NCBI RefSeq assembly: GCF_000003195.3
Contig: NC_012871.2
Location: forward strand, 3,769,997 to 3,833,996
DNA: 64,000 nt
Direction: 5' to 3'
Source: Sorghum bicolor
Lineage: Eukaryota; Streptophyta; Magnoliopsida; Poales; Poaceae
Positions 10,588-21,635 of this stretch are shown here, one piece after another. The first letter of the stretch is position 1. Every line of letters begins with the position of its first letter. Both the position numbers and the translations under genes were made by a program. The notes beneath the pieces are model-generated. The model did not search any database, had not been told where the DNA came from, and saw nothing but the letters and a program-made list of their open reading frames with translations.

Positions 10588-10793
10588 GGGCACTCACAAT
10601 GCAAGACTCTATCACAGAGTCCAAGACACTTAATTACATATTATTTATGGTATTTTGCTGATGTGACAGCATATTTATTGAAGAAAGAGGTAGAAAAAAC
10701 AAGACTCCAAGTCTTATTTAGACTCCAAGTCCACATTGTTCGAGGTAATAAATAACTTAGACTCTATGATAGAGTCTGCATTGTGAGTATATC
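10588..10793. mobile_element. GGGCACTCACAATGC-end MITE
   Basis: 206 bp. Left end GGGCACTCACAATGCAAGAC; right end reads GTCTGCATTGTGAGTATATC. A second inner inverted pair (CTCTATCACAGAGTC and its near complement) supports a foldback structure. A relative with a GAGCACTCCCAAT end is at 21220. Confidence 0.7.
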
Positions 10794-11113
10794 AAAAATA
10801 GTGTATGACTAGTGATAGTGATCAAAGTAGTCTTAGCGCAGCATAAGTACACCTGGATGCCTTCCTAGAAACAAACAACGCCACGCCAATCAAGCACGCC
10901 TAAACAACTGGCCAACGCCATTGACCAGCTAAGCACGCGATCATTATTATTATTTTTCGTTCTCTGTCCTCTCCCTAAACACGTCATGTAATTCCGTTCT
11001 CTACCGACCTTGGCATGCAGCAGAGGTCGCGTTGACGCCGGCATTGGAAGCAGCAGCAGCGCAGGTCGATCGGGCCAGCCGGCCAGGGCAAGCGCCAGGC
11101 AAGAACAGCAGCA

Positions 11114-11653
11114 ATGAACTCGCCGCCGGGCGACGGCGGCGGCGGGAGCGCGCACGGCATATTCGGGTCTAGCGGCATCAGCGGGTTCGGGTACGGCATC
11201 GGCGTGTCCATCGGCATCCTCCTCGTGGTCACCACCATCGCGCTCGCCATCTACTTCTGCACGCGCACGTCCATGCCCGTGGTGTCCGCCGCCGGCGCGC
11301 CCGCGCTGCCGCGGGACGTGGAGCAAGGGGGCATCGACGAGGCGACGCTGGAGGCGTTCCCGGCGGTGTCGTACGCGGAGGCGAGGATGAGGAGGAAGGG
11401 GAAGGCGCCCGCGGCGGCGGCGCAGGAGGAGGCGTTCTGCTGCTGCCCCGTCTGCCTCGACGGCTACGGCGACGGCGACGTGGTCCGGGTGCTCCCCGAC
11501 TGCGGCCACCTGTTCCACCGGGACTGCGTCGACCCCTGGCTCCGGAAGCGGCCCACGTGCCCCGTCTGCCGGACGTCGCCGCTGCCCAGCCCCATGCCCA
11601 CGCCTCTCGCCGAGGTCACGCCGCTGGCGTCCGCAAGGGCAAGGCCGTCGTGA
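11114..11653 (+). CDS. RING-H2 finger protein of the ATL family (E3 ubiquitin ligase)
   Basis: A 179-residue intronless frame, the usual form of ATL genes. Order: Gly-rich N-terminus; one membrane span at about 29-49; a GLD-like motif [11 protein letters not shown] (73-83); RING-H2 finger with metal ligands C111, C114, C130, H132, H135, C138, C149 and C152. The spacing is C-x2-C-x15-C-x1-H-x2-H-x2-C-x10-C-x2-C, with a Trp three residues after C138 (W142 region, PWLRKRPTC) for E2 contact. The C-terminus is Pro/Ser-rich. ATL proteins are membrane-anchored ligases that pass ubiquitin from an E2 to substrates, often in stress or defence responses; the substrate here is unknown. The ATG at 11114 is the first that keeps the membrane span. 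The convergent pseudokinase gene ends 0.7 kb downstream. Confidence 0.92.
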   Translation: MNSPPGDGGGGSAHGIFGSSGISGFGYGIGVSIGILLVVTTIALAIYFCTRTSMPVVSAAGAPALPRDVEQGGIDEATLEAFPAVSYAEARMRRKGKAPAAAAQEEAFCCCPVCLDGYGDGDVVRVLPDCGHLFHRDCVDPWLRKRPTCPVCRTSPLPSPMPTPLAEVTPLASARARPS

Positions 11654-12355
11654 CTCGTGAGGGTTCTTTTTTTTTCTTGCGCGCGCTCTCGTGGCCTCCT
11701 CTGCTGCACTCTGCTTGCTTCGTCTCTTATTTGGTTTCATTTCTACATATACAGCACGGTGTAATTAATTAGCGTGCGATCAGTTTCTAAATGTGTTCCT
11801 TTTGAGGGGTGTAAATCTGAGTGTAGGGTAGTAGGATCTGAAATTTGATCACTTTGCACAGAAAAAGGGTTGATGAATTAATCTGGAGAAAATCTGATCA
11901 AAACATGTTTTTTTCTGTCATCTCAGAACTCAGATTAAGTGTGCAGATACAATACACCTGATTAGTGCATACTAGTACTGAAAAATATATCTCAGCGAGA
12001 AGCCAGTTTCTGTTGTCGGCTACTTTTCCATGTCCCACAAGACAATCTGCCATGCAATCTCTGTTCTTGTCACAACATTACACAAAACCACTGCAAACAT
12101 CTTGAAATGTTGATCAGAAGAAGGAAAGAAGAAAAAAAAAAAAACTGCACCCCTCTTTCAATTTCAGGCAGCATTCACAGAAAAAACAATAGTATCAATC
12201 ACTTAGGTTCCTCTATCGACAGCAACAAATCCCGAATATCATCAGACAAAAAGCCACGCGCTTTTTCTACACTTGATGGCAGAGACTGATAAAGAAGAAC
12301 AAAGATGATACTGATACGATGCTGATCACCCGCGCACGCAACGCGAAACGAATCA
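11654..12355. other. Shared 3' flank of two convergent genes
   Basis: AT-rich DNA between the stop codons of the RING-H2 gene (+) and the pseudokinase gene (-); it should hold both 3' UTRs. No further gene or element recognised. Confidence 0.5.
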
Positions 12356-13934
12356 TCATGATGCGAACCTGTCGTGGCATCCGATGCGCTCCAGCTTCCC
12401 CTGGAGGTACCTGACGATCTGCGGTATGGTGACGACGGCGCCATCACCACCACCGCCGCCGCCGCCGCCGTCCCTGTCCCTGGTGCAGAGCCTGGCGACG
12501 ACGACGAGGTCCCTGAGCTCCCGGGCGTCGTAGACGCCGCCGAGGTCGGCGTCCACCATCCTGTCCACGGAGGCGGCGAAGCCAGGGTCCTGCACCCAGC
12601 GCACGAGCTCGCCGTCGACGCCCGGGGACTGCCCCGTCACCAGCTCCAGCACCAGCACGCCGTACTGGAACACCAGCCCCGCTCGCCGCCGCTCCACCTG
12701 GTCTGCATAGCATCGGTGAACACGCACAGCAAGAAGATGAGTGAGACGCAGATTGCAAAATTGGGGGGAACAATTGGTGGCTTGGAATCTCTGTGGATTG
12801 GAGACCTTGGAAGGAATCTGTGGTGGCGAGCTTGACGTCGTGGGTGATCACGCCGACATCCGACAGCTGCAAAACGCACGGTTCGGGTTCAGAACGCGGG
12901 TTGTGCTTGTGCGTGCAATACTAACATCTGCAGCAAGCAGCAGCTGCGGTTGTGTGAGTTGTCACCTTGGCGACGAAGTTGGCGTCCATGAGCACGTTGC
13001 CGGAGTTGACGGAGACGTGGAACACCGGGGGGTCGCAGTGGTAGTAGAGGTATTCCTGAATGAATCCGTTAAAATTCCAGGTTCAGAGAACTGAATGAAT
13101 CGGTTGTGCAGTGGTAGTTACCAGTGCTGCCGCGATGTCAATGGCGACCTGCAACCTGGTCCGCCAGTCCAGCGGCGTCCTGAGAGGATCTGCGGTGGAG
13201 AGGCAGGCCAAGCATCAGGGTTCGGGTTTCTGAAGAAAGAAGTCGCCTGAGATGAGAGTGACAGACGAGTCTGCATCTGCACTGCAGTGATTTTTTTACC
13301 AACCGTGGAGGCATTCCTTGAGGCTCCTGTTCTCCATGTGATCGAAGACCAGGAACCTGAAACATTTCGCCCCAATCATATCCAGAGATGAATGAGCACC
13401 ACAGACAGTGGCGAAGAAAGGGTCGTCGGAGGGAGGTGAAGACGGAAGGGGACTGACCTGGCGTGGTGGCCTTGGGCGAAGCCGCGCAGCCTGACGACGT
13501 TGCGGTGGTTGAGGCGGGCCAGCAGCTGCAGCTCCAGGTAGAAGGCGTCCGTCCCTCCGGCTCCCTCTCCCTGGCTGTGGTCGTCGTCGCGGCGGCGCCT
13601 GACGACGGTGGCGACGAGGCCGCCGGCGAAGCGCGCCCTGTACGCCGTGCCGCCTGGTCCGCCGTCGCCGCGCTGGAGCACCGATGTGAAGCCGCGCGTG
13701 GCGGCCTCCACCTCCTTGGGCGTGAACCGCCTGAGGAACGGCAGCGTACCTGTATTGGGAGGGGTTCCATCTTCGTCAGGGCATGGGCATGGATGATTGA
13801 TTCAGTCAGCAGGCGAGCACCGAGCAGAGCAGACGGTGGTCCGGAGAAGGAATGAAGGGAGGAGACAGGAGGAGGGAGAGTGACGTACGCGTGCGGCCGA
13901 GGCAGAGGCGGCGGCGGCGCAGGCCGCAGCCCAT
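12356..13934 (-). CDS. Receptor-like cytoplasmic pseudokinase, seven exons
   Basis: Joined exons (minus strand): 13934-13889, 13749-13458, 13356-13304, 13189-13122, 13055-12966, 12866-12806, 12702-12356. All introns are GT..AG and the sum is 957 nt, giving 318 residues. The N-terminus MGCGL fits N-myristoylation and palmitoylation. The body aligns by eye with plant receptor-like kinases of the At1g49730/At3g19300 type: RFTPKEVEAATRGF, a Gly-rich loop, LELQLLARLNHRNVVRLRGF, FLVFDHMENRSLKECLH, EYLYYHCDPPV and GVLVLELVTG. Key catalytic residues are missing: the beta-3 Lys is replaced (VATVVRRRR, about 62-69), HRD reads HVS (166-168), the following Lys is Asn, DFG reads DVG (186-188), and most of the activation segment with the APE motif is absent. 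I infer a membrane-tethered, catalytically inactive kinase that may act as a scaffold. Intact splicing argues against a dead gene. Confidence 0.8.
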
Positions 13935-14124
13935 GTCAGCCGTCAGCGTCACCGAAAGACAGCACCGGGATCGGAGCTGCGGTGTCTGTCAGCTGTCGGA
14001 CTGGCGGGCTTGCGGAGCAGAGCAGAGCAGCGCAGCGCAGCGCAGATGCGACGCGGGTTGGAGGATGATGATGATGATGTCGATGGTTGTTGGTTGATGA
14101 ATGGATGGTTGTTTTGTTTTCTTG

Positions 14125-14354
14125 GGCCTTGTTTAGTTTCAAAAAATTTTGTAAAATTTTTCAGATTCTTCGTCACATCGAATCTTTAGACGTATACATG
14201 AAGTATTAAATATAGACGAAAATAAAAACTAATTACACAGTTTGGACGGAATTGACGACACGAATCTTTTGAGCCTAGTTAGTCCATGATTGGACAATAT
14301 TTATCAAATACAAACGAAATTGATACTATTTACATTTTGCAACTAAACAAGGCC
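14125..14354. mobile_element. GGCCTTGTTTAG-end MITE upstream of the pseudokinase gene
   Basis: 230 bp with ends GGCCTTGTTTAGTT and AACTAAACAAGGCC, flanked by TTG on both sides (14122-14124 and 14355-14357). It lies about 190 bases upstream of the pseudokinase start codon, so it may sit in the promoter. Confidence 0.88.
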
Positions 14355-14631
14355 TTGCTCTTGTTTATGGAGCTTCTGCAGGTACGGCGGCCGGCGGGTG
14401 GCGTAGTGGATGAGGAGGAGCATGACATGAGTGCTTCTCTCTCTCTCCCTGTCGTCCGGGTTTGGCTGTTACTACTACTATACGTGTACATTTACAGGGT
14501 GTAAAGTAATAATAAGACCGTACTTAGTACTACTAGTAGTAGTAGGTAATAAGGTTTTAGCATCAACAAGATTACAAGAAGAGAGGGACTGGTTATCTAC
14601 ATTTTACAGCGTGTACAAGACTGTGACCTTG

Positions 14632-14820
14632 TTTAGATGCAAAAAGTTTTTGAATTTTGACACTGTAGCATTTTTATTTTTATTTGACAAAAATTGTTTA
14701 ATTATGGAGTAACTAGACTTAAAAAATTTGTCTCGTGATTTACAGGTAAACTGTGCAATTAGTTATTTTTTATCTATATTTAATACTTTATGCATGTGCC
14801 GCGACATTCGATGTGACAAG
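14632..14820. mobile_element. Truncated GGCC-family MITE, opposite orientation
   Basis: Starts with ACCTTGTTTAGATGCAAAAAG and continues with the reversed family interior (TCTATATTTAATACTTTATG), but stops after CGATGTGACAAG. The expected AACTAAACAAGGCC end is missing. Confidence 0.65.
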
Positions 14821-14969
14821 TAATCATGTACTAGTTGTTGATGATGATGATTGAGCATGCCATTGCCATGCCACTCACCTTTGCATGGGCCCTTTAGTCC
14901 ATCCACCAAAAGCTGCATGCTGCGGTCCTGCTCTTCTAAAAATTTGGATTTCTACACTTCTTTTGCAAA

Positions 14970-15196
14970 GGCCTTGTTTAGTTCACCCTAAAAACCAAAA
15001 AATTTTCAAGATTCTCCATCACATGGAATCTTTTGTTACATGCATGAAATATTAAATATAGACAAAAATAAAAACTAATTGCACAGTTTACCTGTAAATC
15101 GCGAGACGAATTTTTTGATACTAGTTATTCTATAATTGGATAATATTTACCACAAACAAACGAAAATTTAAATTTTTTTCGCATCTAAACAAAGCC
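14970..15196. mobile_element. GGCCTTGTTTAG-end MITE
   Basis: 227 bp, ends GGCCTTGTTTAGTTC and ATCTAAACAAAGCC, flanked by AAA on both sides (14967-14969 and 15197-15199). Confidence 0.82.
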
Positions 15197-16341
15197 AAAG
15201 TTTATTACCACTGTTTCTATAAAACTATACCTGCTGAATTGCAGAGAGCAAGTTGGGTGAGATTAGTCCGGCGACCGCGACCTGACAGGGAGCGGACGAC
15301 ACGGGGGTGTGGCACAGCGTCACTTTAATTCTGTTATTTTACAGTTTACCAGAAGTCAGAGCACGGAATGGCACATGCCTGGCACACAGCAGCAGAGAAC
15401 CTTCGTAATACTATCCTCTGTACTCGTAGGGCGCAGTGCAGTGCACACACGCGTACTCCAGGGCGTGTAGATACGCTAGCTGCTGCTGTTCCCTACCAGA
15501 ACCTTTGGCTTTGCCGGGTGCCTTCGCCTCCCAGGGCCCTGCCATTCACAAAAAGCACGCGACTGAAACTGAATCCACACTCCCTGCTCCGCGCTTGCGC
15601 ACAAATTATTACTTGATTTTTGCTTGTGTCCATGATCCTTGTTATGCTACATGTTCCCCCTCTCCCTTTTCCCCCTTTTGGACCCCCCAGAAAAAAGGAT
15701 GCTACATGTCCTTTAATCATATCACATCGGATTTCTTTGGCGGAATAGCGTTTTTTGCTTGCACCCGCTGTGAAGACCAAATTGTGACTTTGGCCTCCTA
15801 AGTCAGTGATTACGCCTCTTTTTTTTTTACAATGAGTGAACCATTTATTTACTCCATATTTTTAGCTCTACGAGTTGGAATTGGAATATGTTGGTGTAAA
15901 TAGAAGTTTGTAAGAGGGTGTGTGCTCGACACACACACCAGAAGCTTTCCCGAATCATAAGAGAATAAATAAAAGAATTAAAAAAAGCAGAAACATCTAG
16001 ACATTTGGTAAATAAAAAAATTGTGAAAGAGGTTGTATGTTTTGTTCATGCACTTTCAAACTTTTACAATTAAATGTTTGTCAAAGTATCCTCCAAATTG
16101 AAAAAATGGATGATGGATTATGTCCACTGTTTCCTGGGTTAAAAAAATCCTACAAAATTTTTATTGGCCCCAAACCATTCGTGTTCATGGCTACCCAAGC
16201 CCATTGGTATCGTGGCATGTGTGTGGTCGTGTCTTTCTCCTTACTTCCGCTCACGGATTACGTTTGTGACAGTTTGTAAATCCGTCACCGAGAATCCATC
16301 ACGGATTAACAAGTTTCTCGTAGTATTTATATGACATTGTT
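15197..16341. other. Intergenic DNA, no gene seen
   Basis: Mixed sequence with poly-T (15820-15830) and a perfect short palindrome around GTGTGTGCTCGACACACACAC (15919-15940). No gene, RNA or element supported. Confidence 0.4.
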
Positions 16342-16343
16342 GT

Positions 16344-16480
16344 ACTCCCTTCATTTTAAATTATAAGATGTTTTGGCTTTTTGATTTAGATACGTTGTTT
16401 TTCTTATGTATCTCGACATAGTGTACATCTAAATATATAACAAAAGCTCTACAAAAACCAAAACGTCTCGAACTGAGAGA
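16344..16480. mobile_element. Stowaway-like MITE
   Basis: Begins CTCCCTTCATTTTAAATTATAAG after TA (16342-16343) and ends AACGTCTCGAACTGAGAGA before TA (16481-16482). The CTCCCT start and TA target fit Tc1/mariner-derived Stowaway elements. The right end is worn. Confidence 0.65.
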
Positions 16481-16482
16481 TA

Positions 16483-17559
16483 CTTGTTTATTCCTCCAAT
16501 GGCCCTATACAATTTGGATTTCCCTATTTAACACTGACTCCAAATTTCATTCCCTACATGGCACTAAATACAGTACATTAGTTTCGAAGGCTAGCGCCGT
16601 TAACTAGCAAAATGACCGAAACACTCCTGGTGTAAGAAAATGTACTTATTCCATGCATGCTAATATGTCTTGTTTGGGTCATTTTCCATGCTTTATTTGG
16701 GTGTTTTAGTGAAAACACGAAATAATTTAGTTTGTGCTATGCATTATTTGAACATTACATTTGTACTCAGTCTTTGTGTGTTGCTGCAGGCAGACATAAA
16801 ATCCAATGGCATACAGCCACACATGTAAATTATCCATCTTCGCCAGGAAAGGCTAAGTTTATCCTTGTGGGCTGCAACAGCAACACGGACAAAAGATTTT
16901 TTTTTTCATGATATTAACCTGCATTGTGATCAAGCTAACAGACACCTCTATATTATATATCACTCCATGCTTTGCAACTTCTCATGACTAGAATATGCTA
17001 TGCAACTTCTTATATAAAAATAAAGGAAAGAACAAACCAATATCCGTAGAATAAATATTCTAAGGATAGATTGTACAAAAGCGCTCATCAGCTAGCACTT
17101 CTTGCGGATAGAAAATTATCCAGCCCTTGTGACAGAACACTTACCAAACACTCTCTTGAGATGCATCTCTAGTAAAGTAAGACTAGAACTCAGGGCTAGC
17201 TAGCATCTATCTCACAAGATTCATCGGGAGACATTGACATTCTCCTACCTGAATTCTGAACAAAGATTCTCCGCATGCATGGCCACATTAATTACATTAG
17301 CAAAGTGCCTCTCCTAAAGCATCTCAATACAAACGTGGGCTTGCATGTAAAATCTCATGTAATGTACTGAATACTCTACAACACATCACTTGTTTTGCCA
17401 ATGCAGCCTCAAGCTCAACCATGTTGCAATCATCCTGCAAATGACCATTTTAATCGCATCAGGAACTAATACATGTATGCTTCTAAAAAATGAACAAGAG
17501 GATAGCTAGAGTGGCTGGATCTGTACATTGTGCACACGGCTTGTTTGTAGGCTTGTACC
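16483..17559. other. Intergenic DNA, no gene seen
   Basis: AT-rich sequence without an open frame of note, without element ends, and without similarity to neighbours that I can see. Confidence 0.4.
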
Positions 17560-17825
17560 TCCACGGCGCCGAAGGAGGTGGAGGGCGCGCCCTGTACGCG
17601 GTGCCGGCGCCGGCGCCGGCGTGGAGCACCCGCGGTGAGAAGCCGTGCGTGGTGGCCTCCACCTATCTCCGTTGGGCATGAGCCGCCAGACGAACGGCAG
17701 GGTGCCTGTTGGGACCATTCCTTCCATTTTCATCAGGGTATAGCAGGCGAGCAGAGCTGGGAGGCGAGGCTACGAGGAGGAGGGAGAGTGACGTCACGCG
17801 TGCCGCCAAGGCAGAGCGCGCGGCT
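17560..17825 (-). pseudogene. Decayed second copy of pseudokinase exons 1-2
   Basis: The sequence parallels 13600-13915 of the pseudokinase gene. Shared blocks in order include GCGCGCCCTGTACGC, TGGAGCACC, GTGGTGGCCTCCACCT-like, CGAACGGCAGGGTGCCTGT, GCAGGCGAGCA and AGGAGGGAGAGTGACGT. Insertions and deletions destroy the frame. The exon 1 Arg-rich part is cut off by unrelated DNA at about 17825. The copy stands in the same orientation about 4 kb from the source gene. Confidence 0.78.
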
Positions 17826-18610
17826 ATCGGAGTTGTTTAAAACCCACTCGACTTTGCTCTCACGCCCGCACTCGACGCTCCCGCAGAGGCCTGGCGTGTC
17901 GACACGTGCCCCTGATGACTTTGTAAAAAGCTCTCTACCTTTTCACAAACTATCCCGCGGTCCATACTCACTCAGCCTCGCTCCTACACGAGGAGACTCC
18001 CGCAGCGCGACGGCTTTGGTGGTGCCCAAACCCTAGCCGTCCTCTTCCCATCTCTCCCCTCTGACTCGTCGTACGGATGAGCACAGCCAAATTTGCGGAG
18101 GCGGCGGCGTGTGGCCGTAGAGACACGGCGATGGGCGCGGCAGTCAGATCTATGGAGGCGGCAACTTCGGTGGCCATGGAGACACGGCGATGGGCGCGGT
18201 GGTGCTCGTGTGCTCTGAACACCACCGATATGAACAAAGGGTACGTCCGGCCGTCCCGGAAGCTTCTTCTCTCCTTCAAGCTCAACTTCTTTCCCTTCTC
18301 CTTCCCTCAGGGTCCCTTGATGTGGAACTGAGGAAGGTCTTCAGCATGGATCTCGGCGACGGCTGTTAGATCCACAACTTGCTCCACCAGATCCAGGTGC
18401 CTGGGGATGAAGATGAGGGGTGGTGCCCTGGCGGCGGAGAGCTATAGTGAGGTCGGCAGCGAGGCACGCCAGTGCTGGCGAGTAGCATACGGTAGCAGAT
18501 CTTCGTAGATGGCGGCTTTCTACAGTAACCCCTTTGTCCCCCTCAAATTGATGTTCGATTTTTACCTTCACTATACATCTGTGCCCCTAATCTTGTATTT
18601 TTGCAAAACA
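17826..18610. other. Unrelated insert inside the duplicated copy
   Basis: GC-richer segment that interrupts the duplicated pseudokinase flank: the left side matches up to about 17825, and similarity resumes with GCAGCCTCAGATGCGATG near 18610. It holds an 84-codon frame (18077-18331) of no known family and a repeated GGAGACACGGCGATGGGCGC motif (18118 and 18178). Its origin is unknown; the TTTAAAACCC and CCCTAGCC words resemble a promoter/leader of a captured gene. Confidence 0.4.
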
Positions 18611-18679
18611 GAGCAGCCTCAGATGCGATGACGATGGTTGACAAATGGATGGAACAGGACGTGGCTGCTCGGTTGTTTT

Positions 18680-19401
18680 CTTCTCAAGTTAGTTTAGGAT
18701 TAAAGTTTTTTTTTAAGAAAAATCAAGATTTCTGCCCCATCGATTATTTTGACGTATGTATAGAGCATTAAATATAGATAAAAATAACTAATTATATAAT
18801 TTAATTATAATTTATAAGACAAATTTTTTAAATTTAGTTAGTCAATAATTGAATAGTAATTACTAAATACAAACAAAAATGCTACCTTAGTTAAACCAAA
18901 AAAAAATCACAAACCAAACAAGGCACTTCGGCAGTAGGACACGGAGGCAGTAAGGCCATGTTTAGAGGTTGTTTGGTTAGAGGTGTTAAATTTTAATATG
19001 TATTGTAATATTTTTGTTTTATTTAGCAATTAGAATTTAATCGTAGACTAATTAGGCTTAAAATATTCATCTCATAAATTATTCTCTAGCTATGTTTTTA
19101 GTTTTATAAATAATTTATATTTAGTACTCTATGCATGTGTCTAAACATTCGATATGATAGGTGTTAAAAAATCAGACACAACCAAACAAGGCCGTAGTTA
19201 CATCCAAAATTACATCAAATCTTCTGGCACATGCATAGAGCATTAAATATAGATAAAAAAACAAATTACACAGTTTGTCTATAATTTACTAGACGAATCT
19301 TTTGAGTTTAATTAGTCTATGGTTGCACAATAATTACCAAATCCAAACGAAAGTGCTACAGTAGCCAAATCTAAAAAGTTTTCGGAGCTAAACAAGGCCT
19401 A
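18680..19401. mobile_element. Cluster of three degenerate GGCC-family MITEs
   Basis: Three consecutive copies are recognised by family interiors and ends: about 18690-18933 (ends with ACCAAACAAGGCAC), 18952-19194 in the opposite orientation (starts GGCCATGTTTAGAGG, ends CAACCAAACAAGGCC), and about 19195-19398 (ends AGCTAAACAAGGCC). The first copy lies at the position equivalent to the MITE at 14125 in the parent duplication unit. Confidence 0.65.
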
Positions 19402-19633
19402 GGCCCTGTTTCCTTGCTGAAAGCAAAATGTTCAAGATTCTCTGTCATATTGAATCTTGCGGCACATGCATGAAGTATTAAATATAGAAAAAATAACTAA
19501 TTGCATAGTTTGTATTTAATTTACGATACGAATTTTTTAAGCCTATAGTTAGTCCATGATTAGACAATAATTATCAAATACAAACGAAAGTGCTACAGTA
19601 GTATTTTGCAAAAATTTAGGAACTAAAGAGCCC
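19402..19633. mobile_element. GGCC-family MITE
   Basis: Ends GGCCCTGTTTCCTTGC and GGAACTAAAGAGCCC, flanked by CTA on both sides (19399-19401 and 19634-19636). Interior blocks match the family. Confidence 0.75.
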
Positions 19634-19838
19634 CTAAGCATGGCAGTAGCATCATCAAAAAGAAAGGGTTTGGTTATCTATATTTACAGCGTGTAACAAG
19701 ACTGTGTGTGATGATGATTATTGAGCATGCCGCTCACTTTTACATGGGCCTCTTCCGTCCATGATTGGAGTCCTTTAATCTTGCGGACTTCATCTTCCCC
19801 ATCTCTTCTTAGTGCTTAGTAGAGAGCGACTATAATAA

Positions 19839-20089
19839 GGGGGTGTTTAATTCCCCATAAAATAAAATGTCAAAATTTTTAGAATTATGTTTAATTCTAT
19901 TCAAAATGTGAAATTTATTGCTCCCATGAGAAAAGCTCTTTTGGGTTTTTTTTAACCTGTTAAGGCCAAAATCTAAAATGAAAAATAACAATTTTTTTGT
20001 CAAAATTTTACATTATGTTTAGTTCTAGTGTGTAAAATGATAAACCAAAATCCAAAATTTTTCGGAATAGAAGGAGAATTAAACACCCC
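19839..20089. mobile_element. GGGGTGTTTAATTC-end MITE
   Basis: About 250 bp with inverted ends GGGGTGTTTAATTC and GAATTAAACACCCC and a second inverted layer (AAAATGTCAAAATTTT against its near complement). Target duplication not clear. Confidence 0.75.
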
Positions 20090-20120
20090 TAATAAATAAG
20101 TATGAAATGTAAATGAAATA

Positions 20121-21082
20121 GGATTAAGTCCACTTTTAGCCCCTCAACTATTGGCCGAGTTTAATTTTAACCCTCAACTATAAAACCGTCTGTTTCTCAC
20201 TCTCAACTATCAAAACCGGTCACTTTTAGCACCCGGAGAGAGGATAGGGCGGTTTTGAGCCACTTTGAGTGGTTTTTCTTTTTTCTTTTCTATGGTTAAA
20301 CCTGTGAATTTCATAGTGAATTGTTTGAGCATAGTAAATTCATTAAATTTTTTGGGTAGCCTTGTCATGATGTTCTCTATGCATAAAAAATGTGAAACTA
20401 TGAAAGTAAGTATTTTTTGGATGCTAAAAAATTAGCTCTTTTAATTAATAAATACATGTTCTATGATTTTTGTAGGATAATATATACATCCTATGATCAT
20501 TAAACTTTTTGTGTAACTGTTTTATACTAAGATAGACCTTCAAAAAAAGTTTAAGATTAATTTGATGATGTTTGCTTGTGTCCCTAATTTATATGTAATT
20601 AATAAAGCATATAAATTAGGGATATAAGCAAACATCATCAAATTAATCTCAAACTTTTTATGAAGGTCTATATTAGTATAAAACAGTTATGCAAAAAGTT
20701 TCATGATCATAGGATATATATATTATCCTACAAAAATTATAGAACATGTATTTATTAATTAAAAGAGCTAATTTTTTAGCATCCAAAAAATACTTACTTT
20801 CATAGTTTCACATTTTTTCTGCATATAGAACATCATGACAAGGCTATCCAAAAAATTTGATGAATTTACCATGCTCAAACAATTCACTATGAAATTCACA
20901 GGTTTAACCATAGAAAAGAAAAGGAGAAAACCGCTCAAAGTGGCTCAAAACCGCCCTATCCTCTCTCCACGTGCTAAAAGTGACCGGTTTTGATAGTTGA
21001 GGGTGAAAAACAGACGGTTTTGTAGTTGAGGGATAAAATTGAACTCGGCCAATAATTGAGGGGCTAAAAGTGGACTTAATCC
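20121..21082. mobile_element. Mutator-type foldback element (long hairpin)
   Basis: 962 bp that is one almost perfect inverted repeat. The left arm starts GGATTAAGTCCACTTTTAGC and the right arm ends with its complement. The turn is near 20600, at CTAATTTATATG and CATATAAATTAG. Exact 9-bp target copies AATGAAATA lie at 20112-20120 and 21083-21091. A 9-bp duplication is the mark of Mutator-like transposition. There is no coding capacity. A transcript would fold into a stem of about 470 bp. Confidence 0.9.
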
Positions 21083-21219
21083 AATGAAATAAGATAACTA
21101 TGTTTTCATTGGATATCATAAAGGTACTTATACATGAGAATTATGTGCTTTAATAGGTGTCTAATCACGAGTGAAATGCAATTTTTTGACAACAGTAACA
21201 TGCGAAGGATATGTCTCTA

Positions 21220-21557
21220 GAGCACTCCCAATACAGAAATTATCATAGTTTTTATAGACATTAATTATGTTGTCGCCTAAACATTTTGTTGATGTGACAA
21301 CGTAGTTATTGAAGCGGGAGCAAAAACTAGATCTAAGTTAAAAACCATGTCTACACGAGATCCAAGACATAAAGTGGTATGATTGGTTAAGAATATAGAG
21401 AGAATGAATGTGATTGGATATAAAATTATTGTATAGAAACTATCTATTAGAACTATAGTTTCTATATATAGTATCAATAGAAATTTTTTTTGAACTAGTA
21501 TCTATAGAAATTAACGAGTATAGAAACTACATATAGTTTCTGGCATTGGAAGTGCTC
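21220..21557. mobile_element. GAGCACTCCCAAT-end MITE
   Basis: 338 bp. Left end GAGCACTCCCAATACAGAAA, right end TTTCTGGCATTGGAAGTGCTC. Inner foldback words around TATAGTTTCTATA. A target duplication is not evident. Distantly similar to the element at 10588. Confidence 0.75.
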
Positions 21558-21635
21558 TTGACATGCGTAATCTCCAATTGAATGGATGAAATCATCTGTC
21601 CGTTTGTGAACGGGTGTCGTTTCACAACACAATTA

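Noticed and set aside
12356..13934. Treating the kinase-like locus as a dead pseudogene
   Set aside because: Seven exons with good splice sites and no frame lesion argue for a working gene product lacking catalysis.
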